This document shows, one piece after another, positions 1 through 10,570 of a stretch of 64,000 bases of DNA. How positions within the stretch are numbered: the stretch's first letter is position 1; every line of letters starts with the position of its first letter. Both the position numbers and the translations under genes were made by a program. Source of the DNA: Emydura subglobosa (Eukaryota; Chordata; Testudines; Chelidae); assembly GCA_007922225.1 (NCBI GenBank), contig ML679962.1, positions 34,455,563 through 34,519,562 of the forward strand, read 5' to 3'. The notes under the pieces are model-generated. The model was not told the origin of the DNA and ran no database searches. It saw only the letters and a program-made list of their open reading frames with translations.

Positions 1-838
1 GGCTGAATTCACATTTGTTTAGACTCAATTGTGAGAAACAATATTTAAGGCCAGTCTGGTATGTAACCACATACCTAACTTTAAACACCTCAGTAATCCC
101 ATTGACTTCAACAGAATTACTCCTGGATTTAAGTATTTTGCTAAATTTGGACCATCATCCAGTATTAAAGATTTCCTAGTATTGCTTTGACTTGCATTGG
201 AAAGGCATGGTTTTCAAAAACGCTGAGATCTCACCTTGAGTCAATGGGAGCTCTGATTCCTCAGCCCTTCAGAAAGCCAGGCCCAGGTTTTAGTTCAATC
301 AGACAATTATTGGGAAAATATTCACAATGCAAAATGCTAACAGGTTACTCAAAATCTATTCACACAGGGAATTGCAAGGGCCACACCCAGTGTGTGTTGC
401 CAACATTTTGACTAGAGCCTTGTTAAAGTACAGTTTCAGGCAGCGATGGGTGATCTTTCTTTAATCTGTAAATTGAAGCACTAAACTATTAGGGAGTCTT
501 AGAGCAAGCCAGAATAATGTAATCCTAAATAGGACTTCATAAAGAAATGCTGGGTTCCTAATAAATTCTGGGAGTTGGGTGAAATAAGAAGCCATTTCGC
601 TCCCTACACAGATACATCTATCTCTTTGTACACAGACAGAAATTCTCTAGCTTTGTACTAGACCTAATTAGGTTTTAAATGAGATTGCAGTACCCATAAT
701 AGCTTATTCTGATTGTTCTTTTTATATCATGCGGGCCCTGAATATTCATGGGGTTCATATGAATAAGTACCAAATCAATAGAAAAAGCTAGTGGACTTCT
801 TTAAATTAATACTTTTGCTGTATAAATTTGAACTCAAA
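1..838. other. No gene seen; partial palindromic element near 88-170
   Basis: I see no protein-coding signal here. Positions 98-110 carry the CCCATTGACTTCA core of the palindromic miniature-element family found elsewhere in the window. The flanking text (CAGTAATCCC before, AGAATTACTCCTGG after) fits the middle of a decayed copy. The rest is AT-rich with no recognised repeat. Confidence 0.5.
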
Positions 839-904
839 GTCAAATCTGATGTACAGTTGAGCTTCTTCCTCCTTTAAGACTCAGTGGCTGGTGTTGTTGA
901 GGGC

Positions 905-1680
905 TGGGGGTTGAGATTAGGATTGTGAGAGAACAGCATAGGCACAAATGGATAATCAGTGGATTCTTTTCCACTCCCGTTAGGATCCTCTTTAGCCCCA
1001 GGTCCACATCCCATATCTTAGCACCCGGCAGACAGCACAGCCTTCTCTTCTCTGGATCAACTCTGGTTACAGGCCCGTCTGTTCTTCTCAGCAGGGAGTC
1101 CCCAATCATGTAGACCTGCCTTTTCCTGGGAACAGTGTGATTCTCCGGCCTCTCCCCTGTTCTTTCTGTCATCTCGACTTCTATTCTCCCTTGCAATCCT
1201 CTGCAGCCATTCCTGTATTGTCCTGGGGCTCTTATTTGGTGGTATCTCCATTGGCTCATCCACTCTTTGTACAGGACTAGCTGCTCTTCTCTTCTTCCTT
1301 GCCCTCCCACCTTCAGTAACCACCAGCTGTGCCCCTTCTTCATTTTCCAACTCCGCAAACTTGTTTCTGAGCTCTATTTCTCCTTCACTAGCCCGTCTTT
1401 TCCTCTGCCGGGTTCTCGCAGTCACATCCTTGCACTGCACACTTGCTCACTCCGCATTCTCCCCTCAGAGTTCGTTGGTCCTGCTTCCATCTGCAAATCT
1501 GGGTTTTTCCCTTCAGCCTCCCCATTCCTTTGTTCCATCATCTGCTCAAATCCCCTTCTAAACTCAACCTGAGTTTCCACCTGCCTCTCCAACCCTCGAA
1601 TCTTCTCTTCCATCAGCTCTATGAGGCAGCACTTGATACAAACAAAGTTCTTTTGAGGTACCCCTCCTCCCCCAGGATCA
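905..1680 (-). pseudogene. CR1-clade LINE ORF1 remnant (zinc-finger-like, coiled-coil and GDSL esterase parts)
   Basis: ORF1 of CR1-like non-LTR retrotransposons encodes a PHD-like zinc domain followed by an SGNH/GDSL esterase domain; the protein binds the element RNA. Read on the minus strand, this stretch shows the parts in that order. First comes a short Cys-x-x-Cys segment (FVCIKC), then a heptad-like acidic helix (LIELMEEKIRGLERQVETQ), then a basic Arg/Lys-rich linker, then the esterase block I motif GDSLL at 1089-1103 followed by RLCCLPGAKIWDV. The reading frame shifts at least twice (near 1440 and near 1110), so it is not functional. Neither ORF2 nor a CR1 3' end follows it. It is therefore a separate fragment from the CR1 copy at 2819-4990, whose own ORF1 would lie beyond 4990. 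The family call rests on the esterase motif plus the CxxC/coiled-coil order. Confidence 0.75.
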
Positions 1681-2556
1681 TGTATATAAAACAGGTTCTG
1701 TGTCTGAGAACAGTCATTCAAGAAGGGAATGCTACAACATTTTGGAAGGAGTTTTCTAGGTTCTCTCATGGGTGAGGGTTAAGAAACCAAACAAGAATAA
1801 TAGAAATTTAATAAAGAAATAGGATCACAGTAACTAGAGACTAAAAATAAATAAATTAAAAAATCAGACCCTTGAATCTACCCCTCAGCAAGGGTATGCT
1901 GGAGTGCCCCAGATAGAGAAACCACAGATATGAAATGACACAACACTGATTGACATTAGCAATGAGGTGGTGATAGAAATAATGTGAGTTTTCCAAGAGT
2001 GAACCCTGAAATATAAGAGAAGGAGAAATCAGCAGATATATAAGCTTTCCTAAAGAAAACACAATAGCTGCATGAACCCTTCCATTCAGCAGATACCTGT
2101 GAGAGAAGGGAATCCTCTGGTAATATTTCTATTACGGTTCACCATATTGATGAAACCTTTTACTTCCATCCATTCTGCATATTTGATCTCTCCTGGCTTT
2201 GTCTATCTTTGTGCAGATTGTTTATTAGAACCACAGCAGTTCTGAGGCAAGTCAGAGCTGCTGCACATGTAGGTCTTTGATTGGTATGCAGCTCTCCTCC
2301 CTGCTAACATTATCTTAGCAGTTCTCATTTTCCTCCCTAAGAGAAATCACAGTGTTAAAAGGCAGCACACACTGGTTGCCAGCATATTTCTAATCTTACA
2401 CAAGATAAGGTGCAGCTCCCCAACCCATGTGACACAAACTGTGAACAGCTTCAGCATGTTACTGTCATTTCATCATTTTGGCCTTTAAACTTCTGGTCAA
2501 TGAGTTTGCTTTGAATTTAAATGGGAAGCACCAGACAGTTCAACAATTTCAAGTGT
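1681..2556. other. No gene or recognised repeat
   Basis: AT-rich sequence without a convincing open frame, splice pair or family-specific repeat. The minus-strand frame that enters from the LINE fragment ends here. Confidence 0.4.
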
Positions 2557-2613
2557 GCCTAAATGACTTAGGAACCTAAGTCAATGGGACTTTGGTTCCT
2601 AAGTCATTTAGGC
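2557..2613. repeat. 57-bp hairpin with perfect 20-bp arms
   Basis: The left arm at 2557-2576 (GCCTAAATGACTTAGGAACC) is the exact reverse complement of the right arm at 2594-2613. The 17-nt loop contains a further 5-bp inverted pair, AAGTC/GACTT, around AATGG. The motif AAGTCAATGGGACTT in the loop ties it to the palindromic miniature elements found across the window. An RNA copy from either strand would fold into a near-perfect hairpin. Confidence 0.9.
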
Positions 2614-2818
2614 CCAGTCTGGCAATTTCTATGTTCCTATACATCAGCTTATTCTAAGTACAGTATCAAATGAGGTTGTATTTATAAGTCAGGAAATACC
2701 TTTGGAATCTACTGATCAAAACTTTAGGACTGCATGAAAGAAACAACACAATACAAATGATAAACACAAAAACAAAAAATCTTTTGCTAACTCCAGTGAC
2801 GGCAACAAATAATACAAA

Positions 2819-4990
2819 TATTCATAGAATCATAGAAGATTAGGGTTGGAAGGGACCTCCTGGGGTCATCTAGTCCAACGCCCTGCTCAAAGCAGGACCA
2901 ACCCCAACTTAATCATCCCAGCCAGGGCTTTATCAAGCCACACCATAAAAACCTCTAATGATACAGGTTCTCTAGGTAACCCATTCCAGTGCTTCACCAC
3001 CCTCCTAGTGAAAATGTTTTTCCTAATATCCAACCTAGACCTCCCTCACTGCAACTTGAGACCATTGCTCCTAGTTCTGCCATCTGCCACCACTGAGAAC
3101 AGCCTAGCTCCATTCTCCCTGGAGCCCCCTTTCAGGTAATTAAAGGTTGCTATCAAATCCCCCCTCATTATTCTCTTTTGCAGAGTAAACAAGCCCAGTT
3201 CCCTCAGCCTTTCCTCATAAGTTATGTGCTCTAGCCTTCTATTTTTGTTGCCTCTGCTGGACTCTTTCCAATTTGTCCACATCCTTTCTATAGTGGCGGG
3301 GGGGGGGCCCAAAACTGGATACAATACTCCAAATGTGGCCTCACCAGTGCTGAATAGAGGGGAATAATCACTTCCCTTGATCTGCTGGCAATGCTCCTAC
3401 TAATGCAGCCCAATATGCTGTTATCCTTCTTGACAATAAAGGCACACTGCTGACTCATATCCAGCTTCTTGTCCATTGTAACCCCCAGGTCCTTTTCTGC
3501 TGAACTGCTGCCTAGCCAGTCGGTCCCCAGTCTGTAGCTGTGCATGGGATTCTTCCGTCCTAAGTGCAGGACTCTGCACTTGTCCTTGTTGAACCTCATC
3601 AGATTTCTTTTGGCCCAATACTCTAATTTGTCTAAGTCACTCTGTATCCTTTCTCTACCCTCCAGCATATCTACTGCTCCGCCTAGCTCAGTGTCATCTG
3701 CAAACTTGCTGAGGGTGCAATCCACCACATTCTCCAGATCATTAATGAAGATGTTGAACAGAACTGGCCCCAGCACTGACCCCGAGACACTCCGCTTGTT
3801 ACCGGCTGCTAACTATACATCGAGCCGTTGATCACTATCTGTTGAACCCAATGATCTAGCCAGATTTCTGTATATCTTATAGTCCATTCATCCAACCAAT
3901 ACTTCTTTAACTTGCTGATAGATGCTGTGAAAGACTGTATCAAACCTTTGCTAAAGTCAAGGTATATCATGCCCACCACTTTCCCCACATCCACAGAGTC
4001 AGTCATCTCATCATCAGAGGCAATCAGATTGGTCAGACATGACTTGCCCTTGTTGAATCCATGCTGACTGTTCCTGATCATCTTCCTCTCTTCCAAGTGC
4101 CACAAAATGGATTCCTTTAGGACTTCCTTCATGATTTTTCCAGGGACTGAAGTGAGGCTGACCGGTCTGTAGTTCCCTGGATCCTCCTCCTTCCCTTTTT
4201 TGAAAATGGGACCTCTATTTGCCTTTTTCCTATCATCTGAGACCCCCGCCCCCCATCGCCATGAGTTTTCAGAGATAATGGCCAATGGCTCTGCAATCAC
4301 GTTAGCCAACTCCCTCAGCACCCTCAGATGCATTGATCCGGACCATGGATTTATGCACGTCCAGCCTTTCTAAATAGTCCTGAACCTGTTCTTTCAGGAC
4401 TGAGGGCTGTTCACCTCCTCCCCATTCTGTGCCGCCCAGTGCAGTAGTCTGGGAGCTGATCTTGTCTGTGAAGACAGAGGCAAAAAAAGCACTGAGCACT
4501 TCAGCTTTTTCCACCTGTCACTAGGTTCCCTACCCAATTCTGTAAGGGGCCACACTTTCTCTGAACTCCTTCTTCTTACTAACAAACCTGTAGAAACCCA
4601 TCTTGTTACCCTTCACATCTCTTGCTAGCTGCAACTCCAATTGCGATTTGGCCTTCCTGATTTCACTCCTGCATGCTTGAGCAATATTTTTACACTCCTC
4701 CCTAGTCACCTGACCAAGCTTCCACTTCTTGTAAGCTTTCTTTTTGTGTTTAAGCTCACCGAAGACTTCTTTGTTAAGACAATCTGGTCGCCTGCTGTAT
4801 TTGCTACTCTTTCTGCACATCGGGATGATTTGTTCCTGCGACCTCAATAAGGTTTCTTTAAAATACAGCCAGCTCTCCTGGATTCCTTTCCCCCTCATAT
4901 CAGCCTCCCAGGGGATCCTGCCCATCAGGTCCCTGAAGGAGTCAAAGTCTGTTTTTCTGAAGTCCAGGGTCCATATCCTGCTGTTCTCTT
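2819..4990 (-). mobile_element. CR1 LINE, 5'-truncated, with 3' end
   Basis: The 3' terminus is at the low-coordinate side and shows the CR1 terminal octamer repeat, read on the plus strand as ATTCATAGAATCATAGAA. Next inward comes the typical CR1 3' region (GGTTGGAAGGGACCTCC). From about 3050 to 4985 the minus strand encodes the C-terminal two thirds of ORF2: a linker rich in Lys/Arg, then the reverse transcriptase. Homology stops near 4985, giving about 2.2 kb against roughly 4.5 kb for a complete CR1, the usual 5' truncation. A run of about ten G lies at 3298-3307. The coding part is still easy to read, so this is one of the younger insertions in the window. Confidence 0.93.
3046..4925 (-). 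pseudogene. CR1 ORF2 reverse transcriptase fragment, frameshifted
   Basis: ORF2 of CR1 carries an endonuclease and a reverse transcriptase that copies the element RNA at the target site. Here the endonuclease is missing and the transcriptase lies in five overlapping frames (about 4925-4530, 4514-4302, 4333-3809, 3776-3288 and 3324-3046). Motif A is visible as YLDFSK at 3947-3964 and the catalytic motif as FADDT at 3690-3704. The segment [15 protein letters not shown] directly precedes the catalytic motif, as expected. Between 3776 and 3809 the GVPQGS-type motif is damaged, and another frame change lies at the G run near 3300. The copy is therefore dead, although both aspartates of the active-site pair are kept. 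Confidence 0.92.
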
Positions 4991-5303
4991 TTCTTTTCTT
5001 TTTTTTGTCAGGATATTATCTCCATGGTAATCTAGGTAGGTTTTTGAGCTGTCCTGCACATCTGATCGCATTTTTATTATGGAGCTCACTCACCCACACA
5101 CAATGCCTAAAATAGAATAATGTTATCTTCAATCTCAACTTGGCTCCACCAGTACAAGACCTCTGCTTATTACATGCAATTACAATTCATCCTCATTTTA
5201 GATCTTTCCTTACTCTTTTTTCATCCGATGCTCCTTTGACTAATAAATTATGAATTTAGCATTTAAACACCTCCACTTTGGCATCCATTTTTAGTCATCA
5301 AGA
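4991..5303. other. No gene seen
   Basis: Pyrimidine-rich start (TTCTTTTCTTTTTTTTG at about 4989) just outside the LINE, followed by unremarkable sequence. Confidence 0.4.
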
Positions 5304-5535
5304 GTGCAGCATGTCAAGCAATGGAGACACAGTGTGAGCCAGTGGAGAAGACACAGGACTCAGAAACCTGGCTCGGTTCCTGGCTTGGGCAAGTCACTTC
5401 ATCTCTCTGTGCGTCTGTTTCGCTTCCTAGCCTTTTTCTATTTAGCTTGTAAGCTCTTTGGGAACAGGACTGTGTTTGGGAAAGGAACTTGTATTTTTAC
5501 AAAGTCTAACACAATGAGCCTGGGATTATAAAGAA
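5304..5535 (+). mobile_element. tRNA-derived (MIR/CORE-like) SINE
   Basis: The order matches a MIR-like SINE. A tRNA-like head (GTGAGCCAGTGGAGAAGACAC, then GGCTCGGTTCCTGGC in place of box B) is followed by GGGCAAGTCACTTCATCTCT, then the tail TTGTAAGCTCTTTGGGAACAGG. SINEs of this type are transcribed by RNA polymerase III and moved by a partner LINE. Box B is degraded, so this copy is old. Confidence 0.75.
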
Positions 5536-5904
5536 ATGGACTTTAAGTGGCTTAATTAGGACAGCTGGATTTCACCGTTCTGACTGGAATTTGGACAAAT
5601 CACAAAAGGCATGATAAGCCAAACATTTAAGGAACTATCTCATTGAGAATCCATAGGCAGTAAGTCATACTCAGTGTACAGCATGATCTCCCTGAGAAAC
5701 AAGCCAGCAGAACTGTTGCAAACTTCTGGACATGTGTCTGTTTAGAACCAAATGAAACAGGTCTAAAGAAAATGGAATTAGGAATATTTTTCATTACTAC
5801 ATGGCTGTTTCACTAAACGGTTTTCAACTCACCCTTGCCCCATATCATCAACTAGAAAATTCCTCCAAATAATTCCAACAGCAGCATCTTTCACAACCCA
5901 GTAT

Positions 5905-5971
5905 GCCTGATGCATGTTCATTGAAATCTAGGGGAGTTTTTAAATGGACTGCAGTGGGTTTTGGATCAGGC
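5905..5971. repeat. Palindromic miniature element (CCTGATCCAAAG type)
   Basis: It begins GCCTGATGCATG and ends TTTTGGATCAGGC, so the outer arms are inverted repeats. The interior carries TTCATTGAAATC and the complementary AAATGGACTGCAGTGG. This fits the MITE-like palindromes with a CCATTGACTTCAATGG core known from crocodilians, birds and turtles. Confidence 0.65.
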
Positions 5972-6135
5972 TGTAACTTGCCCAGGCAGGCAGGCAATCT
6001 CCGTAGCTTTAATTAGAGAGGATGGCCATAGTGAGATAATTGTAAGAAGTGTGACTACATCAACCCCATTTACAAACTATCCCTATATTCATTTCAGGAT
6101 CTAGTTCAAAACAGTCCTACCAAAACTTGGACAAA

Positions 6136-6166
6136 GTGTGTGTGTGTGTGTGTGTGTTGGGGGGGG
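6136..6166. repeat. (GT)n microsatellite followed by a G run
   Basis: About ten GT units are followed by TT and eight G residues. It is simple sequence and probably length-variable. Confidence 0.9.
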
Positions 6167-6512
6167 AGCGCAGAGGTTCCCCCTCAGCCTCCTCTTGCAG
6201 AAATATGGAGCGACGGGAGTAGAGCGACTAGACAGATCTGAAGCTATGTACTTGTTTCCCTCCTCTTTGGAGGCTTCATGTGAGTGGAGGGGGGGAATTT
6301 CTAGTTCTCTCTAGCAGAATGCTGGGCTGACGCTGTGATGGAAAAAGCCTGGCTAGAAAACCACCAACAGGAGTTAGGAGGAGTGTGAGATAAACTTTAG
6401 GAGAGCTTTTGAAGTGTTGAATCGGGAACAGTGGAAAAGACACTGTGGTTTGTCACACAGTTCGATAAACAAAATTACGCTGTATCTAATTTTGCCCATC
6501 TTTTCTTTCCAG

Positions 6513-6561
6513 GGATGAGCAGGCACACACTTTGTCTTTTTTCTAATTCTCAGAAACCTAG
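6513..6561 (+). other. Candidate 49-nt exon, plus strand
   Basis: The pyrimidine tract CCCATCTTTTCTTTCCAG ends at 6512 and a strong donor, CCTAG|GTGAGT, begins at 6562. Of the three frames between them only one is open; it begins with an ATG at 6515 and gives MSRHTLCLFSNSQKPR. That would fit a first coding exon or a non-coding RNA exon. No neighbouring plus-strand exon was found and the product is unrecognised. A short segment bounded by two good splice sites can also arise by chance in 64 kb. Confidence 0.3.
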
Positions 6562-7335
6562 GTGAGTACTAGAATTTACACTAACGTTTCTTCCACCAGA
6601 GAACAGGTAACTCAGTATAAACAATTTACATGCCTTCATAAGCACTGCAGGCATTGGCATCTTTTGTCAGAGAAGTGAAAGGACCTACCCTGCACAAAGA
6701 AAAAGAGCAGCTCATTACAATCATGCAAATATGGAAGGTTGGGTTTTTAAATTTGATTTTAAAGTCAGGTAGCAGCAGAGTTTATTAAAAAGCTATAAAA
6801 ATGAATCATGCATGCCTACAACAGAGTTTATTAATTAAGCCTACGATGGTGGCTGTGTTACTTAAAATCAAGACAGCTATTTGTACTATAAAATCTTCTT
6901 TAATTAGCCCTGGCTGACTTTTTTTTAGAATAATGATTTTCTTATATCTAAGAAATGAGGTATACGATGTGTTTCATCTTGAATCAATGAGCTGTGAAAC
7001 TCCCATGGCGCTCACTAGCTCATAGATACATTATCAATTTTACAGATACAAAATCTTGCCGCAACATTGGCGGGTTCCCACGCCCTCCACAAAACATATT
7101 AAATCAGCACCACACTGTTTTTGACATACAAAGAATGCAGCTTCTTGTCCCGTAACATGGCGATGTGACAACATACCTCCATAGGCCAAGAATGTTACAG
7201 AAAGTAATCCTCAATTAGAATTCTCTTGATCTCATCAAAGGAGAGATTTCTCCACCAAATGACAAAACCGGGCTTATTCTATGGCCGGGTAACATACCAT
7301 GCAATGGAATGGAGCTGAAGAATCCCAAACAGAGG
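6562..7335. other. No gene; AT-rich unique DNA with homeodomain/POU-like sites
   Basis: No repeat recognised. The interval 6700-6920 contains an exact octamer ATGCAAAT at 6723-6730 and several TTAATTA/TAATTAG motifs. This resembles the make-up of conserved non-coding enhancers. Motif content alone does not prove a function. Confidence 0.3.
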
Positions 7336-7488
7336 GCTTGATCCTGCAAGGTTCTGAACACTCTGGGCCTGATCCACTAAAGTACTTAAGAAGATGCTTA
7401 ATTTTAAGCATGTGAGTAATTCTACTGAACTCAGTGGGATTTCTCACATGCATAAAATTAAGCACAACCTTAAATACTCTGTGGGATT
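7336..7488. repeat. Palindromic miniature element with near-perfect 22-bp inner arms
   Basis: Arm 7395-7416 (TGCTTAATTTTAAGCATGTG...) and arm 7443-7464 are reverse complements with a single mismatch. The centre is CTACTGAACTCAGTGGG. The outer end reads GCTTGATCCTGCAAGG. The same outer end recurs at 8029, so these are members of one family. Confidence 0.8.
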
Positions 7489-8924
7489 GGTGCCAGAGTA
7501 CTCAGGACCTGACAGGATCAGACCCAGATGTATAATTTGATTACGGAGGGCTAGGTACATGGCTGACTCTGAAAGATATCTTGAGTAGAACTAGTTGGGA
7601 GAAAACAGGGGAAAATATTGTGAATTTTTCCCCCCTCATTTTTTGAATTTGAAAATTGTTGATGAGCGTTTTAAACTGGATGAAAAGTGAGGGGGGTTGT
7701 GAAATGTAACTGACAAATTTCCAGATTATTTTTTTACATTCTCAATTTTGAAATTTCATTCAAATTTCAAAAAATGTCAACCTGATCTAATTAATCTTGA
7801 GATATAAACACTTTAGACGGTCTGCCTGGCTGGCAGTGAAACTTCTGATTGTTTTATTAACTGAACAATTCCCAGGTGGTCTGCCTAAAACAAATCACTT
7901 CTTGGCTCCCTAAAGAATTAAATTCATAACAGGAAAGAATATTCTAATGATCTCCCTGCTCAAGTATGTCACACGATCAGCAACTTCAAATCCCTCCATA
8001 GAGCACACTACTTTGTCCTGGTGTAAAGGCTTGATCCTGCAAGGTCCTGAGTGCTCTGGCTTTATCCAGCAAAGCACTTAAGCAAATAGCTAATTTTGAG
8101 CACCTAAACTGGGCTCAGATGAACATTTAGCCCAGAATATGTGTCCCTGCTGCAGAGTTCTATACAAAGGCCTTTGGAAATTGTGTTATACTGGAAAGAG
8201 TCCATGGAAACCCTGCTACCCAAAAATCCTTGCTGTCCTCATGGTCTTCTGTTTTATGAGAGTCTAGAAGCTGTTTTCCTTAGTGTATTACATATCTATA
8301 AATTTTCTTTCTTTGATTTGCAGTGAGTCATGTATGCCACCAACACCTCCACTTCAACTTTCTCCTTGCTAGTTTTAATCACTTCTTCAGGCTGTTCTTG
8401 AGATTCAGAGGTCCTGCCAAAAGGAGGTTTATTAATCCGGAAGCTAGCAATCCCTGTCTGCTAAAATCAGAAAAGGAACGAGGTACTGCATTGTAAAAGT
8501 TCTTTTCCCTGAAGCCCTGTAGGGAAAGATTCTGGGCCCAATCTTGCAGTCTTTTCTCAGCATTAGCCTACAGAGTTCAGTCTTCCATCAGAATATTTTC
8601 AGTTTTGACAAAACGTCTAGTTCAAACAATTAGCTCAGAATGTAGGATATGTTCTATTTTATTCAAATACTATAGACTTGCTTTGCTTTTGTTGATAAAT
8701 CTGACTCCAGACAGGATAGTAATTATGTTTAAAGCCGTGTTCCAACTCCCACCGATGCATCTATTTCTGGAAGATGCTATGTCTTGTTGTTTAATTCCCT
8801 GTCTCCAGATCAGTTATAGTCTGAAAATGTAATCACATTAGCTTCTTTTACCTAGAAATCTGTATTGTGTATACTGGGCCAGATCTTCAGATGGCATAAA
8901 TTGGCATAGCTCCATTTTGTGTTC
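7489..8924. other. No gene; one partial palindromic element at about 8028-8115
   Basis: Positions 8029-8066 repeat the end of the element at 7336 (GCTTGATCCTGCAAGGTCC) and continue into AAAGCACTTAAGCAAATAGC, half of the same palindrome. The remainder shows no recognisable gene or repeat. Several open frames of 60-75 codons have no supporting context. Confidence 0.45.
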
Positions 8925-9375
8925 TATGGATATAAACTGGCTGTCAACAAGTTTAGGCTTGAAATTAGATGAAGATTTCTAACCATCAGAGGAGTGAAGT
9001 TCTTCAGCAGCCTTCATAGGGGAGCCGTAGGGGCAACAAACCTCATTGCTTTCAAGACTGAACTTGAGAAATTTATGGAGGGGGTGGTATGATCAGACTG
9101 CGTACAATGGCATGTAGCTGATCTGCCACTGCTAGTTGCAAATATCCCCAACAGCTGAAGACAGTAGATGGGGAGGGCTCTGAGTTACTACAGTGAATTC
9201 TTTCCCAGGTGTCTGGCTGGTTGGTCTTGCCAACATGCTCAGGGTCTAACGGAACACCATATCTCGGGTCAGGAAGGAATCTTCCCTCAGGTCAGATTGG
9301 CAGAGACCCTCTCTCCTTCCTCTGCAGCACGGGGCAGTCTTGGGATTGCAAGAGTCACTTGTTCTGCCCAGGTCT
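8925..9375 (+). mobile_element. CR1 LINE 3' region, plus strand, lacking its terminus
   Basis: The text follows the CR1 3'-untranslated region of turtle-type families: TTTAGGCTTGAAATTAGATG, then CTTCAAGACTGAACTTGAG, then GAGTTACTACAGTGAATTC, then GGTCAGGAAGGAATCTTCC and CAGATTGGCAGAGACCC. Homology fades near 9375, before the expected end with the octamer repeat. The copy is therefore broken at both ends. The frames of 113 and 96 codons crossing it are by-products of this region. Confidence 0.85.
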
Positions 9376-9619
9376 GGCTACTTCTAGGAAAAAGGCTAGG
9401 GTCCAGCCTTCACTTCAGGCACAAAGTATGCAAGGACAGAAGGAGGTGGGCAGATGGCAAAAATTGGTTGAGAATGACCAAGAGCAACAGTTACATTGAG
9501 AAGAATTAGACAAGATGACTGAAGTGAGATTCTAGATTACTATTTTCTTTTCTAAACTTGTATGTTTGGATGTTAAGTTCCATGTGGTCCGGTTGGCACT
9601 TTGAACAATGAGGCTAGTA

Positions 9620-9636
9620 AGTAGTAGTAGTAGTAG
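9620..9636. repeat. (TAG)n trinucleotide repeat
   Basis: About five consecutive GTA/TAG units in otherwise unique sequence. Confidence 0.85.
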
Positions 9637-9957
9637 CGACATATGAGCATGGGCTTTTGTGGGCTACAGAAATTCCTTTTGTGCATGGCATAGTTTTCCA
9701 ATGATGCTTTCTGAGCACATCATATTAGTGTTCTGGGAAATTAACACTTTACAAATGGCGCTTGTACTCCCAGATAGAGGGACTCTGTTTTCAGTAACTC
9801 CTTGAAGCCAATAGGTGTCCGTTTTTAGCTTAATGACGTTCGGTCTTCCACAAGGAAACCCTGGCTTCCCTTGGCAAAGTACTACTTATAATACAAAACA
9901 AATGGATTCCTCAGAGGGCAGTTTCCATCTTATTCCATTTTATACATCCGTTGCTTG

Positions 9958-10140
9958 AGAGGCAGCGTGAGCCGGTGGAGAGGGCACTGGGCTGGTACTT
10001 TGAAGAGTTGGGTTCAATTTCCAGCTCTTACCACTCATTTTCCTGCACACCCTTAGTCTGTCTTGCCTATTTAGGCTGTAATCTCCTTGGGACAAGGACA
10101 ATCTCCTACAATGCGTTTGCACAGTAAGATCCCACCCCTG
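9958..10140 (+). mobile_element. tRNA-derived SINE
   Basis: The head GAGGCAGCGTGAGCCGGTGG leads into a box-B-like GGGTTCAATTTCCAGC at about 10010. The tail reads TTGCCTATTTAGGCTGTAATC, then TCCTTGGGACAAGG, then TTTGCACAGTA. This is the structure of the widespread sauropsid SINE with a tRNA head and a LINE-like 3' tail. Confidence 0.8.
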
Positions 10141-10429
10141 GAGCCCCAGATTCTACTGTAACAGGTTACGATTTGTCCATCTACCCTGCCTCTTTGCTGG
10201 AAGAGGTCTTTTCTTCCCCGCGAAAATAGGTTATGCAGCTTTAGTGACAGCTGTTACTTAAAACACCTGCTTGGGAAAACCCCAGTGAGCAAGTCAGCCA
10301 ACGTCTTCCCTGAATGGCACAGGACTGTGCATAGCACCCAGCAAAGGATTTTGATAGACACTATCCATTTGCAAGTCTCTTTCTGAAAGGATTATAGGCT
10401 TACATTAGTCTAAGACCCTCTTCTGCAAG

Positions 10430-10570
10430 GCGATCGCTTACTATGCCCTCATTCAGCAAGGCACTTGCTTTAAGGAAGGAAGCGCCCATTGAAGTTAATG
10501 CAGTTGATTCAGGTGCTTCAAGTTAGGCACATGCTCAAGTACCCTGCAGAACTGGGACCAACTGCAGCGA
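10430..10570. repeat. Decayed palindromic miniature element
   Basis: The left part is ATTCAGCAAGGCACTTGCTTTAAG, the centre is CGCCCATTGAAGTTAATGC, and the right part is TTAGGCACATGCTCAAGTACC followed by CTGCAGAACTGGGACC. The layout is that of the family at 7336. Confidence 0.6.

Larger units (their letters stand above)
5536..6512. other. No gene; contains a palindromic element and a microsatellite
   Basis: Apart from the palindrome at 5905-5971 and the GT/G tract at 6136-6166 I recognise nothing. The part from about 6165 to 6420 has more CpG than its surroundings but no clear promoter motif. Confidence 0.4.

Noticed and set aside
2579..2588. Possible zinc-finger or transcription-factor reading of the AGTCAATGGGA core
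   Set aside because: The motif recurs because it is part of the palindromic element family, which explains it without a binding site.
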